NCBI RefSeq assembly: GCF_050908995.1
Contig: NC_135132.1
Location: forward strand, 6,505,001 to 6,569,000
Length of the DNA stretch: 64,000 nucleotides
Source: Andrena cerasifolii
Taxonomy: Eukaryota; Arthropoda; Insecta; Hymenoptera; Andrenidae
Direction: 5' to 3'
The position numbers and the translations under genes were made by a program. Positions within the stretch are counted from its first letter, which is position 1, and the number at the start of each line of letters is the position of its first letter. This document shows, piece by piece, positions 25,689 to 38,801 of the stretch. Below the pieces are notes generated by a model. That model was given only the letters and a program-made list of their open reading frames with translations, was not told the DNA's origin and searched no databases.

Positions 25689-26079
25689 TCAAATGGGGTA
25701 AGTTTCAGCACCGGGGTAACCTTAGAGAGAAAAATATACATGGGAGACACCCTCTCTCTTTCTAGCGCCGGGGGCGATAGTGTTTCTTTTTTGATGTTCG
25801 AAAGAGAGAGGGTTGTCCTTCATGTATATTTTTCTCTTCCTACTGACGTCTACATTTTCGCCCAATGCATGCTTCCTCCATGTTTATATGCTCTAAGGGG
25901 GTAACTTTCACCACAAAACTAGATTTTAAAATAAATTCCTGTAGCATCTATTCTATGATAGGTAATAGCCTCAAAGAAAATTCCTTCAAGATGCAGTTTC
26001 TCTCAGAATGATATCTGTTAAACAATAGCTGCTAGAGGAATTTATCTTAAAATCTAGTTTTGTGGTGAAAGTAACCCCC
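25689..26079. mobile_element. Pair of hairpin-forming inverted repeats
   Basis: Two nested-style hairpins. First, AGAGAAAAATATACATG (about 25725) pairs with CATGTATATTTTTCTC (about 25820-25837), with a CCCTCTCTCTTTC/GAAAGAGAGAGGG extension. Second, GGGGGTAACTTTCACCACAA (25897) pairs over about 50 bases with the segment ending at 26079. The left edge ATGGGGTAAGTTTCAGCAC is also inverted relative to GTGGTGAAAGTTGCCCCAC at about 26850-26868, so the whole 25.69-26.87 kb block may be one element. Confidence 0.6.
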
Positions 26080-26870
26080 AGGAGTCAGAGTTACCCTCAG
26101 TGGTCAAAGTTGCTCCAGTGACCAAAGTATTCCAGTGGTCAAAGTTACCCCAGTGACCAAAGTTATTCCAGTGGTCAAAGTTACTCCAGTGACCAAAGTA
26201 TTCCAGTGGTTAAAGTTACTCCAGTGACCAAAGTATTTCAGTGATCAAAGTTACTCCAGTGACCAAAGTATTCCAGTGGTCAAAGTTACTCCAGTGACCA
26301 AAGTATTTCAGTGATCAAAGTTACTCCAGTGACCAAAGTATTCCAGTGACTAAAGTTACTCCAGTGACTAAAGTATTCCAGTGGTCAAAGTTACTCCAGT
26401 GAACAAAGTATTCCAGTGGGTACAGTTACTCCAGTGACAAAAATTATTCCAGTGTTCAAAGTTACTCCAGTGACAAAAGTATTCCAGTGGTCACAGTTAC
26501 TCCAGTGACCAAAGTATTCCAGTAGTCAAAGTTACTCCAGTGAACAAAGTATTTCAGTGATCAAAGTTACTCCAGTGACCAAAGTATTCCAGTGATCAAA
26601 GTTACTCCAGTGACCAAAGTATTCCAGTGGTCACAGTTACCCCAGTAACAAAAATTATTCCAGTGGTCAAAGTTACTCCAGTAAGCAAAGTAGTCCAGTG
26701 GTCACAGTTACCCCAGTGACAAAAATTATCCTACTAGGCAAAGTTACCCCCAGTGGTCAAAGTTACCCCCAGTGACCACACCTCCTCGTCAACTCATTAA
26801 TAATAATGCCCCCAGTTACCAAAGTTACCTCCAGTGGCCAGAGTTACCTCCAGTGGTGAAAGTTGCCCCA
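26080..26870. repeat. Minisatellite, about 35-bp unit of two half-units
   Basis: About 23 copies of a 34-35 base unit built from two related halves, CCAGTGGTCAAAGTTACT and CCAGTGACCAAAGTATT. Copies at the edges are more diverged (GGAGTCAGAGTTACCCTCAG, CCAGTGGCCAGAGTTACCTC). It directly continues the right arm of the adjacent hairpin element, whose terminus GGTGAAAGTAACCCCCAG resembles the half-unit. Confidence 0.85.
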
Positions 26871-29289
26871 CTTAACGCTATTGAATCCGAAATGATTTTC
26901 TTCAAATTGGAAATATCTCTAGAGTGCAACGTTAAGTGTACCTCACGATGTTCAGGTTGGGAAACACTGTATCACGGGTTTCTGATATCGTTCCCTGTGT
27001 ACGTGCCTCGTTACCATTCCACGCACGGCCCACCAACACACACGGCACACCACTTGACGACCCACTTCTCCTGTTTGGCCGGTCGTTTTGTTGGTCGACG
27101 CATAATCCCCAGGTAGTTTTCCCGCGTCGAGGAAAAGTTGCGATGGATTTAACGTCTGCGACGGACCTCGACTATCGACGAGGCCACTTGCAGTGCCTTC
27201 GACTCCTTGGATTTAACACTTTATCAGCAAAAACTATGGTACCAGGTCTACAAACTCTCAAAGAAAAGCCAACTACCCAGAGACGTTGCGGTATGTCTCA
27301 GAATTGATTTCTGAAAGGTGCTGTGGAGTAGGAGTCGATACCAGGAATTAGTGCATGTGAAACACTTCGTTTTAGAGGATCTAGCCAGACAGAAATAATT
27401 TTATGAGTTACTTTCAGAGGAAGGCAGATTGAGATTCCTAAGAGCTGGGATATTTTTTTACATTTTTCTGCTAATCAGTTGCAACTAGATTTGGTGACCT
27501 AAACTAATATTTTTATGAAGGATTCTAGACAAATTCAAAGACTGAAAAACACGAACACCCCTACATTGCAAAGAAAGCTCCTGCTCAACCTTTCACCTAG
27601 GCATTTGGAGTCTCGACTTAAACTGTGGGAGTTTTGGATCGCGTCTTTTCTACTTTTGGGAAGGCTACTGGAATACAAAGGCTACCTGCTTTGAATGATA
27701 ATACAGTCTTATGAATATTCAACCGAGCAGAAGCGGTTTAAGAATTTCTATCCTAATATACAAAACTCGCTCGAAGAATGGTACAACTGAAGCAAACACT
27801 AGCTGCTCCAAATCTAACTTTACTGTCTATCTATTTGCATAAAGAGAACGTTGAATCCAGTGATATCACACTGTTTACTTATAATAGTATCGTCAACTCA
27901 GAACATGGAATAATTATTACTACGCTGGAACCACGAATAAAAATTCAGGTTTACCTTTCAGGTACCAGGGATAATAATTATAAGTTTCAGTCGAGGAATA
28001 ATCGTGATTTTGAAGAGGAAAGTTTAAACAAATATGGACCCCCTTCGTGGGTTCAAAAAATGATAATCACTCGTGGCTAAATATGTGGCTCGAAATCCAC
28101 AGGCTTAGTTAATTATTATTTTAACAACTCAGTAAAAAGCTATGAACTCAAGTGAAACTCAGGCCACAAACTATTTAGCTATTCCTCTTCAGTGCAGAGC
28201 AGATCATTCAATCGAATCAGAGCACCGTGTGCCCGTATCGAAGTCCCAGAATCCTCCATTTAGATCGAACTCGACCACCTTACGAGGATCAACCTGATAC
28301 GCCAGATTATCGTATCTAGACGTTCCTTCCACCGCGATCGAGTCTCTTCTTTCTCGAGTGAGAGTGACCCACTGACCTCTTCCTGCCTTTCTCTCTGTCT
28401 CGTTCTCCCCCCTGGCCCTTTTTCCACAAACCCTGTCGATACGCCTCGAACCGACACGTGGAGAAATGGGCCAGGTGAATCAGATACGAATAGTTTCAGC
28501 CATGACGTAACAGACTCCTCGTGGAGGATGATACCTGGCATTTAAAACGTTTAACGCTGGCCAGTGCAGGGTCGATTTTGACCGGGGGTCGAATGGAATT
28601 GAAATTTTTTAATTAATTATTAAGTAACTGTAATTTCGTGAATATTGTCTGAACTGTTGTAAAGTGCAGTGAATTAACTGGAACTTTTATTGCGTATATT
28701 TTCGTGTAAATAAGAAACTTTTATTTTTCTGAAAGTAGAAAAAAGTTTCAGTTAAACGGGGATATTTATTTTGCTCTGAAAAAGTCAAAATTGTGACGAG
28801 CAGATTTTCGGGAAATATTGTGGAGTAGATCTGAAGGTGGAATGTTAACCGTTCGGTGATAATAATTATATAAAAGTCTGCTTCTAATTCTAATTCGTCA
28901 AGTAATACTAATTACAAAATTATTACTAACTTTTATATTTTACCCTCAAATATCTGTTCGAAAGTACATGATCCCCAGAAATTTATTAATCGAACACGAA
29001 ACAGTTGTTGAAACTGAACTCTTCCAATAGAGTGAAATTGGCAATGCACCTACAAAGTTAACTTAAAACAGAAATTAAATGATTTGAAAGTTAAACATTC
29101 AAGAAATAACTTTTATTTATAAAATTTAACAGCTTCATTCGACCTCTGATTTTGACCCACCCTATATATCAAATTGCATATGTTACTATAATCCGATTCT
29201 CACAAAACTCTGCAACTTTTGCAGGAAATATTTTTATGAAATTTTAAATACAGAAGTATTTCAGGCGATGAAGTTGAAACACCCTGTAT

Positions 29290-29631
29290 ATTCAGAATGG
29301 AATACTTTGTCAATCAGTACAATCGAAGTTAGCTAATAAAAGGAAAATGAAATAGAAAATAGGCTCGAAGTTAAATGATAGAAAAATTTGATAGGCCCTG
29401 TATAAAAATTAAATTTCTTTTTCTCGTCTTTTTCTGCCTAGATTTTATTCCTTAGAATTTATTCAGAATGGAATGCTTTGTCAATCAGTACAATCGAAGT
29501 TAGCTAATAAAATGAAAATGAAATAGAAAATAGGCTCGAAGTTAAATGATAGAAAAATTTGATAGGCCCTGTATAAAAATTAAATTTCTTTTTCTTGTCT
29601 TTTTCTGCCTAGATTTTATTCCTTAGAATTT
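29290..29631. repeat. 171-bp tandem duplication
   Basis: Two adjacent copies (29290-29460 and 29461-29631), each running from ATTCAGAATGGAAT to CCTTAGAATTT. They differ at only about three positions by eye, so the duplication is recent. It has no coding content. Confidence 0.9.
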
Positions 29632-30557
29632 CAAGATCCATATTGTCGATTTTACTGACATGTTAAGTATTCTGAAGATGTTACTGAGCTGTTGCGAAAC
29701 GAATTTGAAATAGTTAACAGCTGTTGTGAAAGGGCAATCTCAAGCAGCAGTGTCCCAACAACTCAATTTCCATATTTTCGGAGGAAAAACGTTCAGGTGG
29801 TAGCACGACAGTAATCACTACACAGCAATGCCAACAGAGGCCTCAATGATGTTAATTGTACCCTAAATTGCACCCTGGAGCAGAACAATTACACAGGCTC
29901 GTAATGTAACGCCGCGTTGCTACTACATTTGTCTAGATTCGTCCACTGCAACAGTACGAAATTATGAGGCAACATCAGAGAAACATTTAGATACCATTTT
30001 TCCCACTCTTCCATCCCTCACTGCTCACTTTTCCCTTCGATAATGTCACGAGCCTCTAGAAACGATTGAAAGCAAAAAACTTCTCCCTTGCAGAAGGGAA
30101 AAGTTATTTCTGACTATTTTAACCCAACTAAGAAAATTGAGCCACTTTGACAAAAAATCGAGTCGCAAATCTTTCATCCCCCTTTACTAATGCAAAATTT
30201 TGACTGAAACTCTCCGACATATCTTTAAGTAACTAACAACCGTCAATAATAAATACTAATAGTATTTTTCACATTCTTTTTTATCGTAGAAATTTAATAA
30301 TATATTGAAATATTAAACCAGCTGATTAAATCAGCTGAGTTTTATTTTTGTGTGCTCGGTTCTTGTGAGTATATGAGCTATTGGGTCACTTTGACCTAAA
30401 TTAAAGGGTTAAACAATTTCCCTGCTTCGAACTATGCTCGTTCACCCTTTAAAATGAGGGTCCAGTAGGTCTGGGGTTGATTTTAATTACAAAGAAGATT
30501 TTCTACCGTGGCATAAATTTAAATAAAAATATAAAGGGTGATAGGAACAGGGACATA

Positions 30558-31252
30558 CAGTGGCTCGCATTAATATTCGGTCACTTTTTAAAATCGCATA
30601 ACTTTTTTAGAATTGGTCCGAAGGACTTGAGTTTTTTTTAGAAGCTAGAAGGATTAGTTTGCTAAGTGACGTGTTTCGCCGTTTTGAAAAAAATGCATTT
30701 GGTCGGAATAGAAAAAAAAAATTGTATAGGTCGTTTTTTTAACTTTTTTGTGAGCTTGTAATGAAAATTAAAAAAAAAAACCGTTTATAGATTGCAGTAG
30801 GTTGTATACGTGCCTAAAATTTCAGCTCCGAGCTACAACAAACGTTTAAAGATCGCAGAATAAAGTCGAGAATCGCTGATTTTGGGAATTTTCGCGATTT
30901 TAGGAATTTTCGCGATTCTCGACCTTATTCTGCGATCTTTAAACGTTTGTAGCTCGGAGCAACGTTAACCGATTTTGATGAAATTTTAGGCACGTATACA
31001 ACTTACTGCAATCTACAACCTGTTTTTTTTTTTTTTAATTTTCATTACAAGCTCACAAAAAAAGTTGAAAAAACGACCTTTACAATTTTTTTTTCTATTC
31101 CGACCAAATGCATTTTTTTCAAAACGGCGAAACACGTCACTTAGCAAACTAATCCTTCTAGCTTCTAAAAAAAACTCAAGTCGTTCGGACCAATTCTAAA
31201 GAAGTTATGCGATTTTAAAAATATTAATGCCGAATATTAATGCGAGTCACTG
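30558..31252. mobile_element. Foldback MITE, Tc1/mariner-like, 695 bp
   Basis: Ends are CAGTGGCTCGCATTAATATT and its near-perfect inverse ending GCGAGTCACTG, flanked by TA on both sides (30556-30557, 31253-31254). TA target duplication and CAGT-type ends are Tc1/mariner features. Almost the whole element is one palindrome with arms of about 330 bp meeting near 30,893 (TTTTCGCGATTTTAGGAA). There is no transposase frame. Confidence 0.8.
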
Positions 31253-32254
31253 TAGATCTGTTTCGTGGTTCGCAAGTGTTCGTAGCTGCGAAACTTTCGG
31301 TGAATTCTTCGAGTTCGTGGGAAGGGGAATGTGAAAGGACAAAAGGTGTGCGTAAAGTTCTGCTGTGTTTTTCGCGCGGTTATAAAGAGGAGGCTCATTT
31401 ACTCGCAGGGATTGATCGTGTAATTCGCACGTCTGGACGTCCGAGGGGAATGAACTATCATAATACCTGAGAAACACGTGGAAGTGCTCGGGGACTGTCA
31501 ATAAGCTGTGATTACACGAGCCGGCTGAAAACGAAATGGCAGGATTTCGTAAGCTTGCGAGACACGTGACACCATGAATTATTAATCCTCGGGATTCCAC
31601 AATGAAGTTACGAACTGCGAACGTTCAGAACTCTGTTCTACACAGAGTTGCCAAATCAGACGCCGCTACGTGTCAGGCCATGAGTAGCCAGATTCTTGAA
31701 TCTTGCTAAATTGTAACGACTCAAGCGGAGATTTTTTTTATCTCAAATAAACAACTCCTGTCTCTTGCGGATCTCGCTAAATATCAGATCACAGAGGTGA
31801 CAGAACTTGGCAAACATAATTCGTAAGAAACTGTCGCACGCCACTAAAAAAACCACCGTCCTCCAATCTACTCATCAGGCTCATCCGCAGAATTTTCCAG
31901 AGGGCGCGCGCCGCAGCTTTGAGAAACAGTGGCGGTAAAGAAGACCCTTAAGGTCGTCGCAAAGAAATTTGATTAGAAGTTAAAAATTGAAATTTAAAAA
32001 TATTCACCTGCAACGATTAGTTTTTGAAAATTGGCGATTTTTTTCTCAAGCCAGGCAACTGCCAAGCAAGCACAAATACTCGAACCTCCAAACGTCAACT
32101 AGGGCAAACCAACCAGTGAGTAACCGAATTGTTGAATCTGTGGACCTTTGAGATTAATGCTTGAATATATTTATGTATAACAACGAAGCAACTGTTGAAA
32201 TTGCATTTAAATTTACTTTTCCTCAAACTTCTATAAAATATGATTAATTATTCT

Positions 32255-32559
32255 TAAAATTTCATCAAAATCGGTTAACGTTGCTCCGAGCTAATTTTAG
32301 GCACGTATACAACTTACTGCAATCTACAAACTGTTTTTTTTTTTTTAATTTTCATTACAAGCTCACAAAAAAAGTTTAAAAATCGACCTTTACTATTCCT
32401 TTCGCTATTCCGACCAAATACATTTTTTTTCAAAACGACCAAATACGTCATTTAGCAAACTAATCCTTCTAGCTTCTGAAAAAAACTCAAGTCGCTCGGA
32501 CCAATTCTAAAAAAGTTATGCGATTTTAAAAAGTGTCCGAATATTAATGCGAGCCACTG
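32255..32559. mobile_element. Truncated/rearranged copy of the TA-flanked foldback MITE
   Basis: The right half matches the element at 30.6-31.3 kb from GGCACGTATACAACTTACTG through CGTCATTTAGCAAACTAATC to GCGAGCCACTG, followed by TA. At its left it has TTTCATCAAAATCGGTTAAC in the opposite orientation to the full copy, so the element broke and flipped near its centre. No left terminus is present. Confidence 0.7.
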
Positions 32560-33908
32560 TATATAAAAAAAGAAATGGATAACAAATTCCTCCACCCTCC
32601 ACAAATTTCCCTCGCATCACCCCACTTGCTTGCAAATTGAAAATTAAAAAAAGGGAGTAAGAACGGAATATTACAAAGATAATTTTACAGGACAAAGTGT
32701 GCCTATAGTCCGAGGTGTAGTTCCTCTGAAGGAAGACGCCGCGGAGGCTCGCGGGAACGAGTTTCGAGTACTTACATAGTTTCTTTTTGGACGTGTCCGT
32801 CCAGTTCTACACGGAACCACGTCTAACGGTTCACGCAGCCGAAACCGTGTGTCCTGGCACCGGAATATGTTTAACGAATCGCCTATCTAGCACGTCCGAG
32901 GGCCCCGCGGACGCGGCGGCCATATTATCATCCGGCTGGAATTCGATGACCCATTTCGACAGGAGCGAACCACGTGCCGCCCCTCTGTATGCCAGGCTAC
33001 TGGCATCTCGATTACGGTGCCGCGGAGAATCGTGCCACCACGTGCAGCCGATCGTGTTCACAAATGGATGGGCAGGGGTGACCTCACGGGGTGCAACGCC
33101 CCACTCCATTGCTGGTCGATTAAAATCGGGGGGCGCTGTCGTCTTTGCTCCGAGGATTTAGAAGTTACTCGATACCTAGGGTGTTCAATCCCGGGATCGC
33201 GGTGTTTTTTGGGTTCTAAAACTCCCGGGATTTGATGTATCAAGTTATAACTTACCCCGAGAATTTTTAAAATCGTAAATTAGTTTAGGAACAACTGAAA
33301 AATATAAAAATGGAATCCAAAAAACAGCCGGGGTCCCCGGATTGAATTAACCTACTCGTGTCATCCCTAGGGACGTATTTGACATTATGCAGGGAATAAT
33401 TGAGGGTGCGTTTGGAAGTGATTTTTAGGAAACCCGAGAATTCTGATTTTTTAATGAAAAATTGGGTGAATGGGTATTGAAGTGTGCAAGGGCTATTTTG
33501 GGGATTTTTGAGGGAAATTGCTACGAAGGGGTGAAATTAACAATTAATGTTTTTCATCCCCTTTTTCGTTTTTTGCCTGAGGAACTTTATTTTGATTTTT
33601 GTAGCGGTAGAGCGTAAAACTGTGAACAATTTTTGTATTTAAATTTTGAAACGCTAGTTCACGAAGAGAAATATAATTCAGTGATTCCCAACTGGCGGGT
33701 CGCAATTCCGAAGTGGGAGATTTTTTACAAATATTATTAAGTTAGAATTAGATTCTGAAATACCTATTTTTAAGGTGTTTTCTTTACCTTATTTGGGAGA
33801 AGGGTTGAATTTGAATATTATAAAAGGGGATCGCGGCTCAAAAGAAAAATTGGGAAACAGATGTAATTCCAAATTACAGGCGGTAATAAATTTTATAGAA
33901 AAACCCCC

Positions 33909-34613
33909 ACGCTCAGTCAGGAGGCCGAAAAAGGTGTGATTTTGGGAATTTTTTTCTCAGGAACTATAAAACTTTATTCAAAAAAGTTTTTTTTGTTTGC
34001 AAGGTAGTACATTTAGCTATGCCTCTGAATTTTGGCGTTAAAAAATGTTTATTAATAACAAAGTTATTCACAATCGCCTAGATGTCGTGTTCGAAAGAAG
34101 GGTTTTGCGGTGATCACGATTACTCGGAAGTGGATTGCCTAAAATCAAAAATTCAAAAAAATTTAGCTAATATATGAAATTATCTAGTCCTTAGACGAAG
34201 GGTTTCTCTAAATATTGATTCAGGACAAATTGGCAAATGTTCAAACGTAAAATGTCGATTTTCAGCCAGCATCCCACTTAATTATCGTTAATTAAAAAAA
34301 TAAGCAACAGAAAGAAAAACCCTTCGTCCAAAGACTAGATAATTTAATATCTTAACTAATTTTTTTTTAATTTTCCATTTTAGACAATCCACTTCCGAGT
34401 AATCGTGATCACCGCAAAACCCTTCTTTCGAACACGACATCTAGGCGATTGTGAATAACTTTGTTATTAATAAACATTTTTTAACGCCAAAATTCAGAGG
34501 CATAGCTAAATGTACTAGCTTTCAAACAAAAAAAACTTTTCTGAATAAACTTTTATAGTCTCTGAGAAAAAAATCGCAAAAATCACACCTTTTTCGGCCT
34601 CCTGGCAGAGCGT
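33909..34613. mobile_element. Palindromic element, about 705 bp
   Basis: Two inverted arms of about 300 bp (33909-34210 and 34310-34613) around a central spacer of about 100 bp. Matching landmarks include GGAGGCCGAAAAAGGTGTGA / TCACACCTTTTTCGGCCTCC and CGATTACTCGGAAGTGGATT / AATCCACTTCCGAGTAATCG. Arms are about 95% alike by eye. No target-site duplication is obvious and no coding frame is present. Confidence 0.75.
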
Positions 34614-36660
34614 AGTCCCTTAAGTTCAATAAAAAAACTTTCCTCTAAAATGCCCAGGAGCCCCTAAAGAATTATCTTGATAGCAGGAAATCGCCCGAAA
34701 CCCACTAGAAGATCCTTCCGAACAAGAACACCCGTAGCAATGAAAGTTGAGGCTCCAGAAACGAAATTGTCGCTGCGAGGAGACCTGATCAAATTTAGAA
34801 AGCTGCAGGGGGCTCGTTACACGTAATGCCGCGAGATAAGGTGTCTAGTGCCCCGGTGAGCCGTGAATCATTCGCGGGGAAAAAGCCAGAGGACCGTGAC
34901 CCAGTTTCCGGGTCATCGGTACCGCGGCTGCTGCTGCTGCTCCAAACGAAAACACAATGGTTCACCGCACCGTCGGCGACATATAGGTGACGCATCGCGT
35001 TATTTAAAGCCGATGTACGTACCTGCAGCATCCGACAGACGTCACGCGCGATGCAATAAACCCGAGACCGTAAGATGAGAAAATAACACCGAGGGAGGGA
35101 GCGCGCGCGATTTCATCAGAATGGAATCAATTTTCGAGGAGATTAACTTCTACGAGATATAGTTGGCAGGGCTTCTGGAACGATGGAACGGAGGAATATG
35201 GGTGTTGGGAATAATCGCGACCGGCCGGGCGGTGGACGCCCATGGGCGTCTGGGAAGCACGGCCGGAGATACGTGGATTGTGATTCCCGCACGCGGTGAG
35301 TGGTCGTTGGGTGATGATGGGAATGGAGGGTTGTCGGGGGTGTGATTTATAGAATGTAGTTGTGGATGGATGAAAAGCATAGGGTATGGTTGGTTATTGG
35401 TAGCGAGTTGGTGATCGTTACTGATTTTACATCCAAATCATGGAAACCAGATGTTCAGAATTTGAATAAGCAGCTGTTCAACACAGAGCCTTGGGAATTT
35501 TAAAACAGACAGGAATCGTGATAACGAAGCGAAAGGCGGCCAGAATTTGGGCCTGCTTCTGAGGCGCAAGGACATTAGAATTTAAAATGGGAAAGATTAG
35601 CATACAGATCATGGGCATTTAGAATACCAAGGGGGCATGCTCCAGGGAGGTCAGGCTTTTGAATTTTCTATGCCGCATAGAGATCAGAATTTAAAATCAG
35701 AGGCACAGAAAATTGTGGCCATATAAGACGAGAGGTCTGGTATATAAATTCTGTCGTAATGCAACATTTAAAACAAATAAGGAACTGAAGGAACTTTCAG
35801 AGATTACGATTTTTTTCGTCTATTTTTAGAGTGCGAAAATTAATCTACGATAATTGCTGACTATTTCCTGGGATGTGCAAGTTCAGCTGCGACAAAACAA
35901 CCGAACAATTGTTAACAAGCTGGAATGGAAATCAGAATAGAGAAAGAATGGTCCACTTTCAGTCGAAGCACTCAAGAAAAAATGTGGATTGCAAAAATCA
36001 AATTTGATAAATAATTTAAACAGGTCTAAGAACATTGCAGTGTCAAAAAATTGTTCCAATCGCACGAAGCGGCATTTCCAAAATATGCTTTGAAAAATAC
36101 GGTACCTATTTAGAATAATTCTAAATTAATTTCTGTGTTTTAATTTTCCAGAAATATAGAATTCCAATTTTATTCACCTTTTGCCAAATGAAGGGGAATT
36201 TTTGGCAAATATCGCAGCCAAGAATTGGACGTTATGGTGGAAGAATAGTCTCCAGAGGGATGAAAAGGAAAATAAATGAATTCCTCTGCTTGAATAACGG
36301 AGCAATAGCGACGTTTCGAGTCGAAAGCATCGTGATGCGCGCCAAGACTCAGACGCAATGGTCTGCGGTAATTAAATAACGAGGTCACGGGGGTCGACAA
36401 TTAAATATCGCGGGAAGTAACTCGCCTTGTCGCAATTGCACGCCTCGCGTGAGCCTGATTTTGCCCGTGCACGAGGAAAAATGTGGAATACGCTGTTCAA
36501 CCTTCACCGTAATCCCTTTCCTCGTTGGAAGATCGAGATACAAACAGGAAGATGTGACGCTGCCGATACTCGTTTACGACTCGCCGTCTATTACTGAACT
36601 AATTTGGAGAAAAACAGTAACTACAATTTATTTCTAAATATGAACAGAAATTGGAAGAAG

Positions 36661-37400
36661 ACAGTGCGCTTTAATAAAAGCGCTTTCATTTGGAATGAAA
36701 ATTGTAGTTATTTATAAAATTTTTAAAAATTCAACTAATTTAAAAACAAATTGCTAACGTAGTGTTAGAAAATCATTAAATATTAAAAATATCGTGACAG
36801 CTTTGTTGAGATTTTTTAAAAAGGGGCAAAATTTATTTCAAATTTTGAATAGCAAAATGTTGTTTTTGCACAGTGATAGTGGATGTATTATAGTGAAATA
36901 TAAATTATCTTTGTAAATATTTCGAGGATTGAAAGAAAATATTGCAATTGTTGAGTGGATATATTTTTTATTCAATTTTAAAGCAACTGGTGTCTACTCA
37001 ATTAATATAGTAAAAAGTGCCATGACAATTTTTAAAATCCCAGCAAAAATTAGAAGTAGGCAGAGCTTAATAAAGGTACTTTCGTGTGGAATACAAATTG
37101 TAATAATCCAAAATTTTTTAAAAAAACTTTAACCACTTTCAAAAACAAATTTGAACATGCTACTATGATTGCTAACGTAGTGTTAGCAAATCATTAAATA
37201 TTAAAAATATCGCAATAAACAGCTATGAAGAATTTTTTTTAAAAAAGGGGCAAAATTTATTTCAAATTTTGAATAGCAAAATGTTCTTTCTTTTATACAG
37301 CGATGGTGGATGTATTACAGTGGAATTCAAATTATCTTTATAAACATTTCCAAAGTTGGAATTTTTGAATATATTTCTTAATCAATTTTAAAGCTTGCAA
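36661..37400. repeat. Diverged tandem duplication, about 410 bp period
   Basis: Two copies in the same orientation share GCTAACGTAGTGTTAG, AATCATTAAATATTAAAAAT, GGGGCAAAATTTATTTCAAA and GGTGGATGTATTA-type segments in the same order. The first begins near 36,661 and the second near 37,060. They are older than the 171-bp duplication, with many substitutions and small gaps. Confidence 0.7.
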
Positions 37401-38801
37401 CTATTATTCGGTGTACTTTTGACTACCACAATCGATTTCCATTAAGAGCAACACACCCATTTACGCAAAACAATTTAAAACTAAATTTCAAAAAAAAATG
37501 TTTTCAAAATTTTATTTTCCCTCAATTTTTGTTTCCAAAATTTCAAAAACTTCCACAGGGGCACCACTTTCCCTCAAACTGCACATGCCCTTCAAAAATT
37601 CCATACATCTTAATTCATAAAGCAGAAAGCTTCTAATATGTTTATGTGACTGTCTGTCGCCTAAAACTTTCGACCGATAAACTTTGGGATCACAAAATAT
37701 GCCTCAGCTGATTATACTCGACAAATCCAGATGAATGTGACTATTTAAAAAAAAAACCCAAAAAAAATTTGTTATAAAATCAAAATCTAAATTTCGAGCG
37801 AAGCCGTATATTAAAGCCAGTACCACATAATTCAAACACATACAATTTCTCCTAACAATCATCTGCTCGAACTCAAAAAAGTCCAACATCAGCCACAGAC
37901 ACGATCAATTCCCAAATAAACAAAACCAAAAAAACCAACAAACATAATCAGTCCTACTAAAATCCCTCTCCACAAAATTATTCACGCAGAACCATTGAGA
38001 TTTAAAAAGAAAATTCAAAGATCCCCACGAAAGTGGAAAAAAATTCGAAAAGGAGCCTCGAAAATCCTCGAGCAGGAAGGGCGAGAAGTCGGCGAGAGAT
38101 CTCGAGAAGTGCCGAGAAGGTCAACTCCGTACGAGCCAATAAACGACCTTTAAAGGTGATCGACCTACTCTTCAGGTACCCACTCGACATTTCGCTGCTC
38201 TCGAGCCCAGCCAGAAATTCCTTTTTCGAAACCACCGCGGGTTTCTTTTTCACGTTAGGAAATCGGGTCGAGGCCGATCCCGGCGACGGAGGAGAATCGA
38301 CACCCAGCCTCATAGGACCCCGTAAAAGCGTTCGTCATCGATTGCGCCACGTTGCACCATACCCGACACCGATTGCGCAATTCCACCATTTCCAACGCGC
38401 ATACGGGCCTCGGCTAATAGAGCAGCTTTTTTTTTCTTCTTCTCACCGATATCTTACTCTTCTCGGTCGCGTGCCTCCCTCATCTGCCTGCACGTTTCAT
38501 CTGTCCTCCTTTGTTGCCATTATTCTCGGACGGCACTATTATCATTTCTGATAAAAGAGTATTGTCTCTCGGCGAGAATTACGTTTTTCTGACGTTTCTT
38601 TCTCAGCGTATTACGATGCACCTTTTTTGCACAGTCTCCTGGGTATTTTGGGGAACCTTGGAACGGTGATTTTGAATCGAACACAGTTGAATTAAATTAA
38701 TTATGAAACCAGATTGAGAGCGGGTAAATTTGATATTGTACTGTCGAGGAACTTGTTAGACTTGATGCGTGTTAATTTAGAAATATATTTCTGAGTGTTA
38801 A

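Noticed and set aside
26080..26870. CRISPR-like regularly spaced repeat
   Set aside because: The spacers are themselves diverged copies of the same unit, and the host is an insect. It is a minisatellite.
27778..28080. 100-codon frame with ATG start
   Set aside because: Normal-looking composition, but no motif, no splice context and no neighbour to support it. AT-rich 100-codon frames are expected by chance in 64 kb.
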